A DNA stretch of 64,000 bases from Rothia kristinae NBRC 15354. Lineage in GTDB: Bacteria; Actinomycetota; Actinomycetes; Actinomycetales; Micrococcaceae. Positions 29,119 through 36,911 of this stretch are shown here, in pieces (the stretch's first letter is position 1; each line of letters begins with the position of its first letter). Position numbers and translations under genes: made by a program. The notes under the pieces are model-generated. The model had not been told where the DNA came from. It saw only the letters and a list, made by a program, of their open reading frames with translations, and searched no databases. The stretch spans positions 124,001 to 188,000 of the forward strand of contig NZ_BCSM01000004.1 of assembly GCF_001570865.1 (NCBI RefSeq), given 5' to 3'.

Positions 29119-29876
29119 GCGCGACCCTGCTGCTGATCACCGGGAGCCTCCTGCTGCTGCTCGGGCCCCGCGTCGGGAGGTCCCGACCGCTGCCCGTGGA
29201 CTCATCCCGCCAGACGGGCCCGGCCCCGTGGGACGAACTGCTGGGCAGGATGCGCGCGGTGGGCGGCTCCCGGCGGGCCGTGGCGCAGCGGATCGATCTG
29301 GAACGGTGGCCGGCGCTGATCCAGCAGATGGCGGCCCTGCTGCGGGCGGGCATCGAACCGGCCGCCGTCTGGGCCGCGCTGCGCGAGCAGGGCCGCGGCG
29401 AGGCACGGGAGGAGGCGGGTGCGGTCGGGCGGGACATCGACGAGCTGATCCGCTGCGCCCACGAGGGGGCCCTGCTCGGCGCGGACCCGGCCCGCAGCCT
29501 GCGCACGGCCCGGCTGCACCACCCCCGATCCCGGGCGGTACGCGATGCGCTGGCGGCCGCCTGGGCGGTCTCCGGGCGCACCGGGGCCCCGCTGGCCGGG
29601 GTGCTGGAGGGCCTGGCCCGGGCCGTGGAGGACGAGCTGGATGCCCTGGCCGCCCGGGACACCGCCCTGGCCGGCCCCAAGGCCACCGCCCGCATCCTGT
29701 CCACCCTGCCGCTGCTGGGCCTCGGGCTGGGGATGGTCATGGGCACGGACCCGCTCGGGGTGCTGCTCGGGATGGTCTGGGGACATCTGGCCTTAGCCCT
29801 CGGGCTCGGACTCTCCGCCGCGGGACTGCTCTGGACGCGTCGGCTGGTCCGAGGCGCCGAGGAGGCCGCGCCATGA
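29115..29876 (+). CDS. tadB: TadB-type inner-membrane pilus assembly protein
   Basis: 253 residues. The type II secretion F domain (about 55-190) begins WPALIQQMAALLRAGI and contains VSGRTGAPLAGVLEGLARAVEDE; two C-terminal membrane helices (about 195-240, LPLLGLGLGMVMG and LALALGLGLSAAG) follow. Acts as the membrane platform on which TadA works, with TadC. ATGA overlap with tadA; GGAGGAG before the start. Confidence 0.88.
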   Translation: MSATLLLITGSLLLLLGPRVGRSRPLPVDSSRQTGPAPWDELLGRMRAVGGSRRAVAQRIDLERWPALIQQMAALLRAGIEPAAVWAALREQGRGEAREEAGAVGRDIDELIRCAHEGALLGADPARSLRTARLHHPRSRAVRDALAAAWAVSGRTGAPLAGVLEGLARAVEDELDALAARDTALAGPKATARILSTLPLLGLGLGMVMGTDPLGVLLGMVWGHLALALGLGLSAAGLLWTRRLVRGAEEAAP

Positions 29877-30499
29877 CTGGTTTCGCGATGATCCTCGGCG
29901 CGGTCCTGGCGTTGTGGGGGCGCCATCCGCTGCGGCGGGCGGGTTCCGCCGTCGCCCGGGAGCCCTCCCGTGCGGCGGGCATTCCGGCGGCCATCCGGCT
30001 GGAGCTGATCGGGGCGATGCTCGACGCCGGGCTGTCCGTGACCCGGGCGGTCTCGGTCCTGGCCGAGGTGGAGCGCGCGACGTCGCTGCGGCGGGTCGCG
30101 GCCCTGCTGGAGGCCGGCCTCGACTGGGACCGGGCCTGGGCGGGTGCCGCGGACCAGGGGGCGCAGAGCCAGCGGGCGCGGGGGCAGAGCCTGCGGGGCC
30201 AGAGCTTGCGAGGCCAGAGCCCACTGGGACAGAGGAAGCGCCGCGCGGGGGAGCAGGCGCAGGAGCTGCGGACCCTGCGCGAGGCCCTGGACATCGCGGT
30301 GCGCACCGGGGCCCCGGCGGCCGCGCTGCTGCGGGCGCAGGCCGGGCGGATCCGGAACCGACGCCACCGCGACGCCCAGCAGCAGGCCGCGGCCCTGGGG
30401 GTCCGGCTGATGCTGCCCCTGGGGTTGTGCTCCCTGCCCGCCTTCGTCTGCCTGGGCGTGATCCCGGTGCTCATCGGCCTGGTCCCCGCCCTGTGGTGA
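29873..30499 (+). CDS. tadC: TadC-type inner-membrane pilus assembly protein
   Basis: 208 residues. A short F-domain protein: N-terminal membrane segment, then AAIRLELIGAMLDAGLSVTRAVSVLA, and two C-terminal helices ending IPVLIGLVPALW. The cytoplasmic loop (about residues 98-122) contains the repeat GQSLRGQSLRGQSPLGQ, a basic low-complexity insert made by in-frame duplication of about 15 bp and absent from ordinary family members. ATGA overlap with tadB. Confidence 0.85.
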   Translation: MTGFAMILGAVLALWGRHPLRRAGSAVAREPSRAAGIPAAIRLELIGAMLDAGLSVTRAVSVLAEVERATSLRRVAALLEAGLDWDRAWAGAADQGAQSQRARGQSLRGQSLRGQSPLGQRKRRAGEQAQELRTLREALDIAVRTGAPAAALLRAQAGRIRNRRHRDAQQQAAALGVRLMLPLGLCSLPAFVCLGVIPVLIGLVPALW

Positions 30500-30565
30500 C
30501 CCCAAGAACCCCCGGTCGGCGGCTGCCGCCGGGTGATCCAGAAGAGAACGAGGAGAGGACGCATC

Positions 30566-30937
30566 ATGCGACGCGAACCGAACACCCCCGCCGCGGACCC
30601 CACCTGGGCCGCGGACCCCGCCCCGGCGCAGCCCGAGACCGCGCACCCCGCGGCCACCGAGGCGGCGCCCGTCCCGGAGGTCGCGGGTCCCGGAGCAGAC
30701 CCCCGGGCCGTCGAGGCCCGGGCCGTCCAGGACCCGCTGACGCTCACCGGTGACGTGGTCCGCCACCCCGGCCGGGCCGGGGCCGATGACCCGGAGCTGG
30801 GCGCGACGACCGCCGAGTACGGCATCGTCATGCTCGCCGCCGTCGGCTTCGCCGGTCTGCTCGTGGTCATCCTCAAGTCCGGCGAGGTGAAGGAGCTGCT
30901 CATGGGCATCATCCGCACCGCGCTGTCCACGGGCTGA
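30566..30937 (+). CDS. DUF4244 protein, probable Flp-like pilin
   Basis: 123 residues with GAGGAGAGG before the ATG. The N-terminal 75 residues are Pro/Ala-rich and disordered, unusually long for this family. The end is a class III-like signal/pilin core: GATTAEYGIVMLAAVGFAGLLVVILKS-type helix, with the TTAEY motif of the prepilin cleavage region (the glutamate at +5 in pilins). Position between tadC and the TadE genes matches Rv3656c. It is likely the major pilin subunit. Confidence 0.83.
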   Translation: MRREPNTPAADPTWAADPAPAQPETAHPAATEAAPVPEVAGPGADPRAVEARAVQDPLTLTGDVVRHPGRAGADDPELGATTAEYGIVMLAAVGFAGLLVVILKSGEVKELLMGIIRTALSTG

Positions 30938-30940
30938 GCC

Positions 30941-31369
30941 ATGGGACACCGCAACGGCCCGGGGCCGGTGCACACCGGTCCCGGGCCCGCGCACCCGACC
31001 GAGATCGAGCGGGGCAGCGCGACCGCGGAGTTCGCCGTCGTCCTGCCGTGCATCGTGCTGCTGCTGGCCGTGGTGCTCGGGGCCGGGGCCTGCGCCGCGA
31101 CGTCGGTGCGGGCCGAGGAGGCCGCGCGGCTGGCGGCCCGCTCCCTAGCCCGCGGGGATCCCCCGGCCGAGGCGCAGCGCACGGCCCGCGAGATCATCGG
31201 GGCCGAGGCCCGCATCGGCGTGGCCACCACTGGGGACAGCGCGACGGTCTCCGTGCGCACCCGGGCCCCGGGGATCATCGGGGCGTGGGGCGGGCTGGAG
31301 ATCACCGCCGAGGCCACGACCCGGGTGGACAGCGCCCGGGCCGATGCCGCACGGGAGGCCCAGCCATGA
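30941..31369 (+). CDS. TadE-family minor pilin/pseudopilin
   Basis: 142 residues. TadE hallmark GSATAEFAVVLPCIVLLLAVVLG at about 25-50: a Glu in the pilin-like helix after a short basic or neutral tail. The rest is a short extracellular domain starting RAEEAARLAARSLARG. Starts 3 bp after the pilin gene and overlaps the next gene by ATGA. Confidence 0.87.
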   Translation: MGHRNGPGPVHTGPGPAHPTEIERGSATAEFAVVLPCIVLLLAVVLGAGACAATSVRAEEAARLAARSLARGDPPAEAQRTAREIIGAEARIGVATTGDSATVSVRTRAPGIIGAWGGLEITAEATTRVDSARADAAREAQP

Positions 31370-31866
31370 CCGGCCGGACCCCGCCGCACCGAATCCCTCG
31401 CCCGCGCCGAGCGCCCGGGCCGCGCCGGTGGGCTGCGCCGGAGCTTCTCCGATCGGGACGGGAGCGCGGGCCGACGGCGCCGGAGCCGGCCGGGGAGCGC
31501 GGGGCCTCCACCGTCGCGATGGTCGGGATCATCGCCGTGATCGGGGTGCTGCTGGCCGCGGTGTGCCTGCTGGGGCACGTGGCCCTGTGCACCCATCGGG
31601 CGGCCACGGCCGCGGATCTGGCCGCCCTGGCGGCCGCGGACACCGCCCGGGGGCTGCGCCCCGGGGTGGCCTGCGACGAGGCCGCGCGCACCGCCCGGGA
31701 GAACCGGGCCCGCCTGGTCTCCTGCGCACCCGCTCCGGAGGACCCGGAGATCATGGACGTGCGGGTCGCCGTGGATCTGGCCGTGGGGGCGCGGCTGCTG
31801 GGACCGGCCTACGGCGTGGCCCGGGCCGGTCCGCCGCCCTCGGGGTCCGCGGGATCAGGCTCGTGA
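31366..31866 (+). CDS. TadE-like secreted protein (Rv3654c family)
   Basis: 166 residues. The basic N-terminus is followed by GASTVAMVGIIAVIGVLLAAV (about 46-70), then HRAATAADLAALAAADTARG, the family signature. Two cysteines in the exported part (VACDEA and SCAPAP) could be disulfide bonded. It is the last gene of the tad operon. Its final 58 bp overlap the 3' end of the convergent helicase gene. Confidence 0.83.
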   Translation: MTGRTPPHRIPRPRRAPGPRRWAAPELLRSGRERGPTAPEPAGERGASTVAMVGIIAVIGVLLAAVCLLGHVALCTHRAATAADLAALAAADTARGLRPGVACDEAARTARENRARLVSCAPAPEDPEIMDVRVAVDLAVGARLLGPAYGVARAGPPPSGSAGSGS

Positions 31867-34424
31867 TCCGGGTCGGCGGCGGATCCGGGCTCGGCGTCCT
31901 CATCGGCGGTCTGCAGCATCCCCCGCAGCAGGGCCACAGCGCCTGCCTTGCTCAGCGGGTGGTTCCGGTTGCCGCACTTGGGGGACTGCACGCAGGACGG
32001 GCACCCGGTCTCGCACTCGCAGGCCAGGATCGCCTCCAGGGTCGCGCTCAGCCACGCGCGGGCGACGTCGAAGCCGTGCTCGGCGAAGCCCGCCCCGCCG
32101 GGGTATCCGTCGTAGACGAAAATCGTCGGCAGCTCCGTGTCCGCGTGCAGCGCGGTGGACAGCCCGCCGATGTCCCACCGATCGCAGGAGGCCACCAGCG
32201 GCAGCAGGCCGATCGCGGCGTGCTCGGCGGCGTGCAGGGCCCCGGGGAACTCCGGCTCCGCCACGCCCTGCCCCGCCATCACCGGTCCGGGCACGGTCCA
32301 CCACACGGCCCGGGTCAGAAGCTCCTGCGGCGCCAGCTCCAGGGGCTGCTCGTCGATGACCTCGTTGGTGGCCACGGCCCGATGCTGGAAGGAGACCACC
32401 TGGGTGCGCACCCGCACCGTGCCCGAATGCACCCGCACCGGCCCCCAGTCCCGGGTCCGCTCGGTCTCCAGCACCGAGACCTCCGTGATGTCCCGCGCCT
32501 GGGTCCAGAAATCCGGGTGCGCCCGGGTCACCAGCACGGCCCCGCCCGCCTCATCCAGCTCCTCCACGTGCCAGGTGCGGCCCTGGTGCACGTAGATCGC
32601 CCCGGGGTGGGCCTGCCGGTGCGCCTGGGCGTCGTCCATCGTGCCGATGATCCCGCCGGTCTGCGCGTCGATGATCTGCAGGCGCCGCCCGGCCCCGCGC
32701 AGGTCGATCGCGGCGGCCGCGGACTCCGGGTGGGTCCAGAACCAGCCCGTCGGGCGCCGCCGCAGGTAGCCGTCGCGCACCAGCCCGTCCAGCAGGGCCT
32801 CGGCCCGCGGGCCGAACAGGTCCAGCTCCTCGGGGCGGATCGGGCGCTCCGCGGCGGCCGCGCACAGGTGCGGGGCCAGCACGTACGGGTTGTGCGGGTC
32901 GAACACGGTGGTCTCCACCGCGACGTCGAAGACGTCCCGCGGGTGGTGCACCAGGTAGGTGTCCAGCGGGTCGTCCCCGGCGACCAGCACCGCCAGGGAC
33001 TCCTGCCCGGCCCGGCCGGCCCGCCCGATCTGCTGCTGGAAGGAGGCGCGGGTCCCGGGCCAGCCGGCCACCAGCACCGCGTCCAGCCCGGCGACGTCGA
33101 TGCCCAGCTCCAGGGCCGGGGTGGAGGCCACCCCGAGCATCTCCCCGGAGCGCACCTGCCGCTCCAGCTCCCGCCGCTCCTCCGGCAGGTACCCGGAGCG
33201 GTAGGCGCACACCCGGTGGGCCACCGCCGGATCCAGCTCGCCCAGGCTCTCCTGGGCGATCCGGGCGAGGGTCTCCGCGCCGCGCCGGGAGCGGATGAAC
33301 GCGATGGTCCGCACCCGCTCGGCCACCAGCTCGGTGAGCAGCTGGGCCGCTTCGGTCAGGGCCGAGCGACGCCGCGGCACCCCGTTCTCCCCGGGCCCGG
33401 GGCGCCCCTGCCCCGGCCCGATCCCGGGCACCGGCGGGGCGGTGTCGGCGGAAGAGGACGGGATCGACCCACCGGTGCCGGACGGGCGGTGCCCGGCGGC
33501 CAGACCGTCCGCGACCTCCTCCTCCAGCAGCGGCTCCCACAGCAGCACCGTGACCGCCCCGTGCGGGGAGGCGTCCGCGGTGACGGCGGTGACCTGTTCC
33601 GGCTCCGCCCCGAGCAGCCGGGCGAAGGACTCCCGGGGTCGGGCCGAGGTGGCCGAAGCGCCGATCACGGTGGGCGCGGCCCCGTGCAGGGCGGCCACCC
33701 GGCGCAGCCGGCGCAGCACCATCGCCACGTGCGCCCCGAACACGCCCCAGTACCCGTGCGCCTCGTCCACCACCACGTAGGTCAGCCGGCGCAGGAACCG
33801 CCCCCACCGCTCGTGGTTCGGCAGGATCCCTGCGTGCAGCATGTCCGGGTTGCACAGGATGACGTTCGCGTAGTCCCGGATCCACCGCCGGTCCTCGGTC
33901 GGGGTGTCCCCGTCGTAGGTCGCCGCGCGCACCGCGGACAGGCCCAGCGCTCGCAGCGAGGTCAGCTGATCCGCGGCCAGGGCCTTGGTGGGGGACAGGT
34001 ACAGCACCGTCGCCGGCTCCGCCGCCCCGCCCTCCTCGGGTCCGACCTCCCCGCGCAGCACCGCATCCAGGGCGGGCAGCTGGTAGGCCAGGGACTTGCC
34101 GGAGGCGGTGCCGGTGGCCAGGATCAGGTGCTCGCTGCCGCGCGGGGAGACCATCCTTCCTGCCCGGCGCGCCTGCCGGGCCCGGGCGCGGGCCGTGCGC
34201 TGGAAGGCGTGGGCGGCGTCGGCGGCCAGCGCCTGGTGGCGGTAGGGGTGGGGCACGCCCAGCCCGCGGAAGGCATCGATGACCGCCGGATGGGCCCAGT
34301 CCGGCCAGTCGGCGACGACGGCCTCGCGCTCGGGCAGCACGCGCACGTGCGTGATCTCCGGGGGCTGGCTGCCGCGGTGTAGGGCGCGCAGCAGCGGGTT
34401 CTCGGCGGGGACGGGGGCGGGCAC
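31809..34424 (-). CDS. DEAD/DEAH-box helicase with DUF1998 domain (MrfA/YprA family)
   Basis: About 871 residues. Helicase motifs: ATGTASGKSLAYQLP (I), VVVDEAHGYWG (II), GASATSARP (III), TPALELGIDVAGLDAVL (IV/V) and QQIGRAGRAGQ (VI). The C-terminal DUF1998 domain ends with a zinc-type cluster, CECETGCPSCVQSPKCGN. The family is MrfA, which in B. subtilis repairs mitomycin damage with the exonuclease MrfB; no mrfB is seen here. The start was set at GTG 34424 because the sequence upstream is not protein-like, but this is uncertain. A variable Gly/Pro insert lies at about 340-370. It overlaps the convergent tad gene by 58 bp. Confidence 0.87.
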   Translation of the reverse strand: MPAPVPAENPLLRALHRGSQPPEITHVRVLPEREAVVADWPDWAHPAVIDAFRGLGVPHPYRHQALAADAAHAFQRTARARARQARRAGRMVSPRGSEHLILATGTASGKSLAYQLPALDAVLRGEVGPEEGGAAEPATVLYLSPTKALAADQLTSLRALGLSAVRAATYDGDTPTEDRRWIRDYANVILCNPDMLHAGILPNHERWGRFLRRLTYVVVDEAHGYWGVFGAHVAMVLRRLRRVAALHGAAPTVIGASATSARPRESFARLLGAEPEQVTAVTADASPHGAVTVLLWEPLLEEEVADGLAAGHRPSGTGGSIPSSSADTAPPVPGIGPGQGRPGPGENGVPRRRSALTEAAQLLTELVAERVRTIAFIRSRRGAETLARIAQESLGELDPAVAHRVCAYRSGYLPEERRELERQVRSGEMLGVASTPALELGIDVAGLDAVLVAGWPGTRASFQQQIGRAGRAGQESLAVLVAGDDPLDTYLVHHPRDVFDVAVETTVFDPHNPYVLAPHLCAAAAERPIRPEELDLFGPRAEALLDGLVRDGYLRRRPTGWFWTHPESAAAAIDLRGAGRRLQIIDAQTGGIIGTMDDAQAHRQAHPGAIYVHQGRTWHVEELDEAGGAVLVTRAHPDFWTQARDITEVSVLETERTRDWGPVRVHSGTVRVRTQVVSFQHRAVATNEVIDEQPLELAPQELLTRAVWWTVPGPVMAGQGVAEPEFPGALHAAEHAAIGLLPLVASCDRWDIGGLSTALHADTELPTIFVYDGYPGGAGFAEHGFDVARAWLSATLEAILACECETGCPSCVQSPKCGNRNHPLSKAGAVALLRGMLQTADEDAEPGSAADPDHEPDPADPEGGGPARATP

Positions 34425-34545
34425 CCGTCCATTGTGCACCGCGGGCGCGGGACGGGCGCCCGGGCCCCGGTGCGGCCCGGTCCGGGGGTCGCCGCAGCGG
34501 GTCGCGCAGCTCACATGTGCGGGTGGATCATGGGACAATGGCCGC

Positions 34546-34986
34546 ATGAGCTTTCCGATGAACATCTCCGGTCAGGACCGGCAGGAGCAGGAGCCGCGGG
34601 TGCGGGAGCTGAGCCTGGACGAGAGCTGGCAGCTGCTGGAGGCGGCCCGCTTCGGACGCCTGGGCACCGCCGACGTCGGGCGGGTGGACATCACCCCGCT
34701 GAACATCGTCGCCTCCCACCGGCACCTGTACTTCCGCTCCGCGAAGGGCTCCAAGCTCACCACGCTGCAGCTGAACCCGCACGTGGCCTTCGAGATCGAC
34801 TCGGTGCAGGGCGGCACGGCCTACAGCGTCATGGTCCGCGGCACCGCCCGCATCCTCACGGACCCGGAGGAGACGGCGAAGGTGGACGCGCTGGGGCTGA
34901 AGCCCTGGCTGCGCACCGAGAAGCTCGAGTACGTGGAGATCGCCCCGGACTACATCACCGGGCGCGCCTTCCGCCTCGGCGACTGA
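34546..34986 (+). CDS. Pyridoxamine 5'-phosphate oxidase-fold protein (flavin/F420 split-barrel)
   Basis: 146 residues. The split-barrel fold is recognised by LEAARFGRLGTADVGRVDITPLN, LYFRSAKGSKLTTLQLNPHVAFEID and VRGTARILTDPEE. Proteins of this group bind FMN, F420 or haem; the GRLGT-x-P pattern is the general-stress/nitroreductase-like subgroup. No ribosome site is present. GACAAT ends 6 nt before the ATG, preceded by TG, so it is likely leaderless from an extended -10 promoter. A single gene divergent from the helicase. Confidence 0.82.
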   Translation: MSFPMNISGQDRQEQEPRVRELSLDESWQLLEAARFGRLGTADVGRVDITPLNIVASHRHLYFRSAKGSKLTTLQLNPHVAFEIDSVQGGTAYSVMVRGTARILTDPEETAKVDALGLKPWLRTEKLEYVEIAPDYITGRAFRLGD

Positions 34987-35097
34987 CGGCCGACGAGGCC
35001 GCGGCAGGCGACGTAGGCTCGGGGAGGACGAGCGAGGCCACCCGGCGTCGCCGCTGATCAGCCGGTGAATCCACCGGAGCGAACGTGAGGAGGGCCC

Positions 35098-35627
35098 ATG
35101 ACGGCCCAGGAGATCAGGGGAATCAACCACCTGGGAGTGACGGTGCCGGACCTGGAGGAGGCCACGCGCTTCCTGCGGGAGGGGCTCGGGGCCAAGGTGG
35201 CCTACGACGGGCTGACCGGGCAGGACGAGCCGCGCCAGGGCGAGGAGGTCGAGCGGCAGCTGGGCCTGCCGGCCGGGGCGAAGATCGTGCGGCAGCGGAT
35301 GATCGTCATCGGCACGGGCCCAGCCTGGAGATGTTCCAGATCGAGGGCCCGCACCAGCCGGCCGCGGGCCTGGCCGACTACGGGCTGAACCACCTCAGCG
35401 TCTACACCGACGACATCGAGACCAGCCGGCAGCGGCTGATCGACGCCGGCGGGCAGGCGCTGTCCGAGGTGCACGGCAACTCCCGGCACGAGGACACCGA
35501 GGGCAACGGCAGCGTGTACGTGAAGGCCCCGTGGGGGATGCTGATCGAGCTGCAGACCCTGCCCCACGGCCACTACTACGGCGAGGACTCCGAAGCCGAG
35601 GTCTGGACGCCGCCGGCCCGCGACTGA
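35098..35627 (+). pseudogene. VOC-family (glyoxalase-like) protein, interrupted by a single-base frameshift
   Basis: Two overlapping frames together encode one vicinal-oxygen-chelate protein. The first (from ATG 35098) reads IRGINHLGVTVPDLEEATRF, ending in frame about residue 74. The second continues GPSLEMFQIEGPHQPA, LNHLSVYTDDIETS and APWGMLIELQTLPHG to 35627. The metal ligands of both halves (His in INHLGVTV, Glu in SLEMFQIEG, His in LNHLSVYT, Glu in MLIELQT) are intact. One base is missing in the CCC run at 35319-35321. Restoring it gives 176 residues. Either an inactivated gene or a sequencing error. Function of this VOC subgroup is unknown (often described as lactoylglutathione lyase-like). 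Confidence 0.8.
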
Positions 35628-35668
35628 GCGCTGACCCGGCCCGCGACCGAGTCCTCCCGCGCCTGAAT

Positions 35669-35698
35669 GCCGAGCCCCGGCGGAACCCGGGGCTCGGC
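35669..35698. terminator. Bidirectional terminator between VOC gene and GST gene
   Basis: Perfect 12-bp stem (35669-35680 and 35687-35698) with a 6-base loop (CGGAAC), between convergent genes ending at 35627 (+) and 35741 (-). Confidence 0.75.
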
Positions 35699-35740
35699 TG
35701 GGCCGGGCCTGGTCCGAGCCGGGGCAGGACCGGAGCGGGA

Positions 35741-36823
35741 CTAGGCCGCCGGGTACAGCGGGTTGTGCCCGGCGGCCACCCGCTCCGCCTCCCGCACCGG
35801 GCCCGGGGCGGTGGCCCCCGCGGCGGCGTCGAACGGGGACCCGCCCAGCGCCTCGCGCCCGTGCCCGGTCAGCCACCCGGAGGTGTCCGGGCCCAGGGGC
35901 ACGATCTGCGTCGGATTGATGTCCTCGTGCACCACGTAGTAGTGCCGCTTGATCTGCTGGAAGTCGATGGTGTCCCCGAATCCCGGGGTCTGGAACAGGT
36001 CCCGCGCGTAGCCCCACAGGTTCGGCAGCTCCGTGAGCTTGGACCGGTTGCACTTGAAGTGCCCGTGGTAGACGGCGTCGAAGCGCACCAGCGTGGTGAA
36101 CAGGCGCACGTCCGCCTCGGTGATGTGCTCGCCCATCAGGTAGCGGCGCTCGGAGAGGCGCTGCTCCAGCCAGTCCAGCGCGGTCCACAGCCGCTCATAG
36201 GCGGCGTCGTAGGCCTCTTGGGAGCCGGCGAACCCGCACCTGTACACCCCGTTGTTGACCTCGGTGAACACCCGCTTCATCACCGCGCGCATCTCCTCCT
36301 CCAGGGCCTCCGGCCACAGGTCCGGGGCGCCCTCGCGGTGGAAGGCCCGCCACTGCTTGGAGAAGTCCTCCGTGATCTGCGCGAAGTCGTTGGTCACCAC
36401 CTCCCCGGAAGGGATGTCGACGACGGCGGGCACGGTGATCCCCTTGGGGTAGTCTGGGAAGCGCTTGAGGAAGGCCTGCTGCAGCCGCTCGATGCCCAGG
36501 ACCGGGTCCACCCCGTCCGGATCCAGGTCGAAGGTCCAGGAGCGGGCGTCGTGGGTGGGTCCGGACATGCCCACGGAGATCGCCTCCTCCAGGCCCAGCA
36601 GGCGCCGCACGATCAGCGTGCGGTTGGCCCACGGGCAGGCGCGCGCCGCGACGAGCCGGTAGCGCCCGGCCTCCACGGGCCAGACGCCGCGCTCGCGCTC
36701 ATCCGTGCCCGGTGCCAGCCCCGTGTCCGCGAGGATGCGGTCCTCGATGTAGTCGGTGTCCCGGGTGTACTCCTGCCCCGGGGTCACGTAGGTGCCGCGG
36801 GTGCTGTGCTGATCGGTGCTCAT
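35741..36823 (-). CDS. Glutathione S-transferase family protein, Xi class (thiolyl-hydroquinone reductase)
   Basis: 360 residues. The Xi-class active site is ARACPWANRTL (Cys63), and the family region GPDLWPEALEEEM...NNGVYRCGFA with ERLSERRYLMGEHITEADVRLFTTLVRFD is intact. Enzymes of this class (YqjG/ECM4) reduce thiol-conjugated quinones. Micrococcaceae use mycothiol rather than glutathione, so the true cofactor here may be mycothiol (inference). The ATG at 36823 follows CACAAT by 6 nt with no proper ribosome site, suggesting a leaderless mRNA. Divergent from the methyltransferase gene. Confidence 0.88.
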   Translation of the reverse strand: MSTDQHSTRGTYVTPGQEYTRDTDYIEDRILADTGLAPGTDERERGVWPVEAGRYRLVAARACPWANRTLIVRRLLGLEEAISVGMSGPTHDARSWTFDLDPDGVDPVLGIERLQQAFLKRFPDYPKGITVPAVVDIPSGEVVTNDFAQITEDFSKQWRAFHREGAPDLWPEALEEEMRAVMKRVFTEVNNGVYRCGFAGSQEAYDAAYERLWTALDWLEQRLSERRYLMGEHITEADVRLFTTLVRFDAVYHGHFKCNRSKLTELPNLWGYARDLFQTPGFGDTIDFQQIKRHYYVVHEDINPTQIVPLGPDTSGWLTGHGREALGGSPFDAAAGATAPGPVREAERVAAGHNPLYPAA

Positions 36824-36911
36824 CCTGCCATTGTGCGCGATAACGCTTGATCTGTGAACCAATCTCGTGCGCCGCGCGGCGGGTGCTCGGCGTCGTGGGA
36901 GACTGGAGGCC

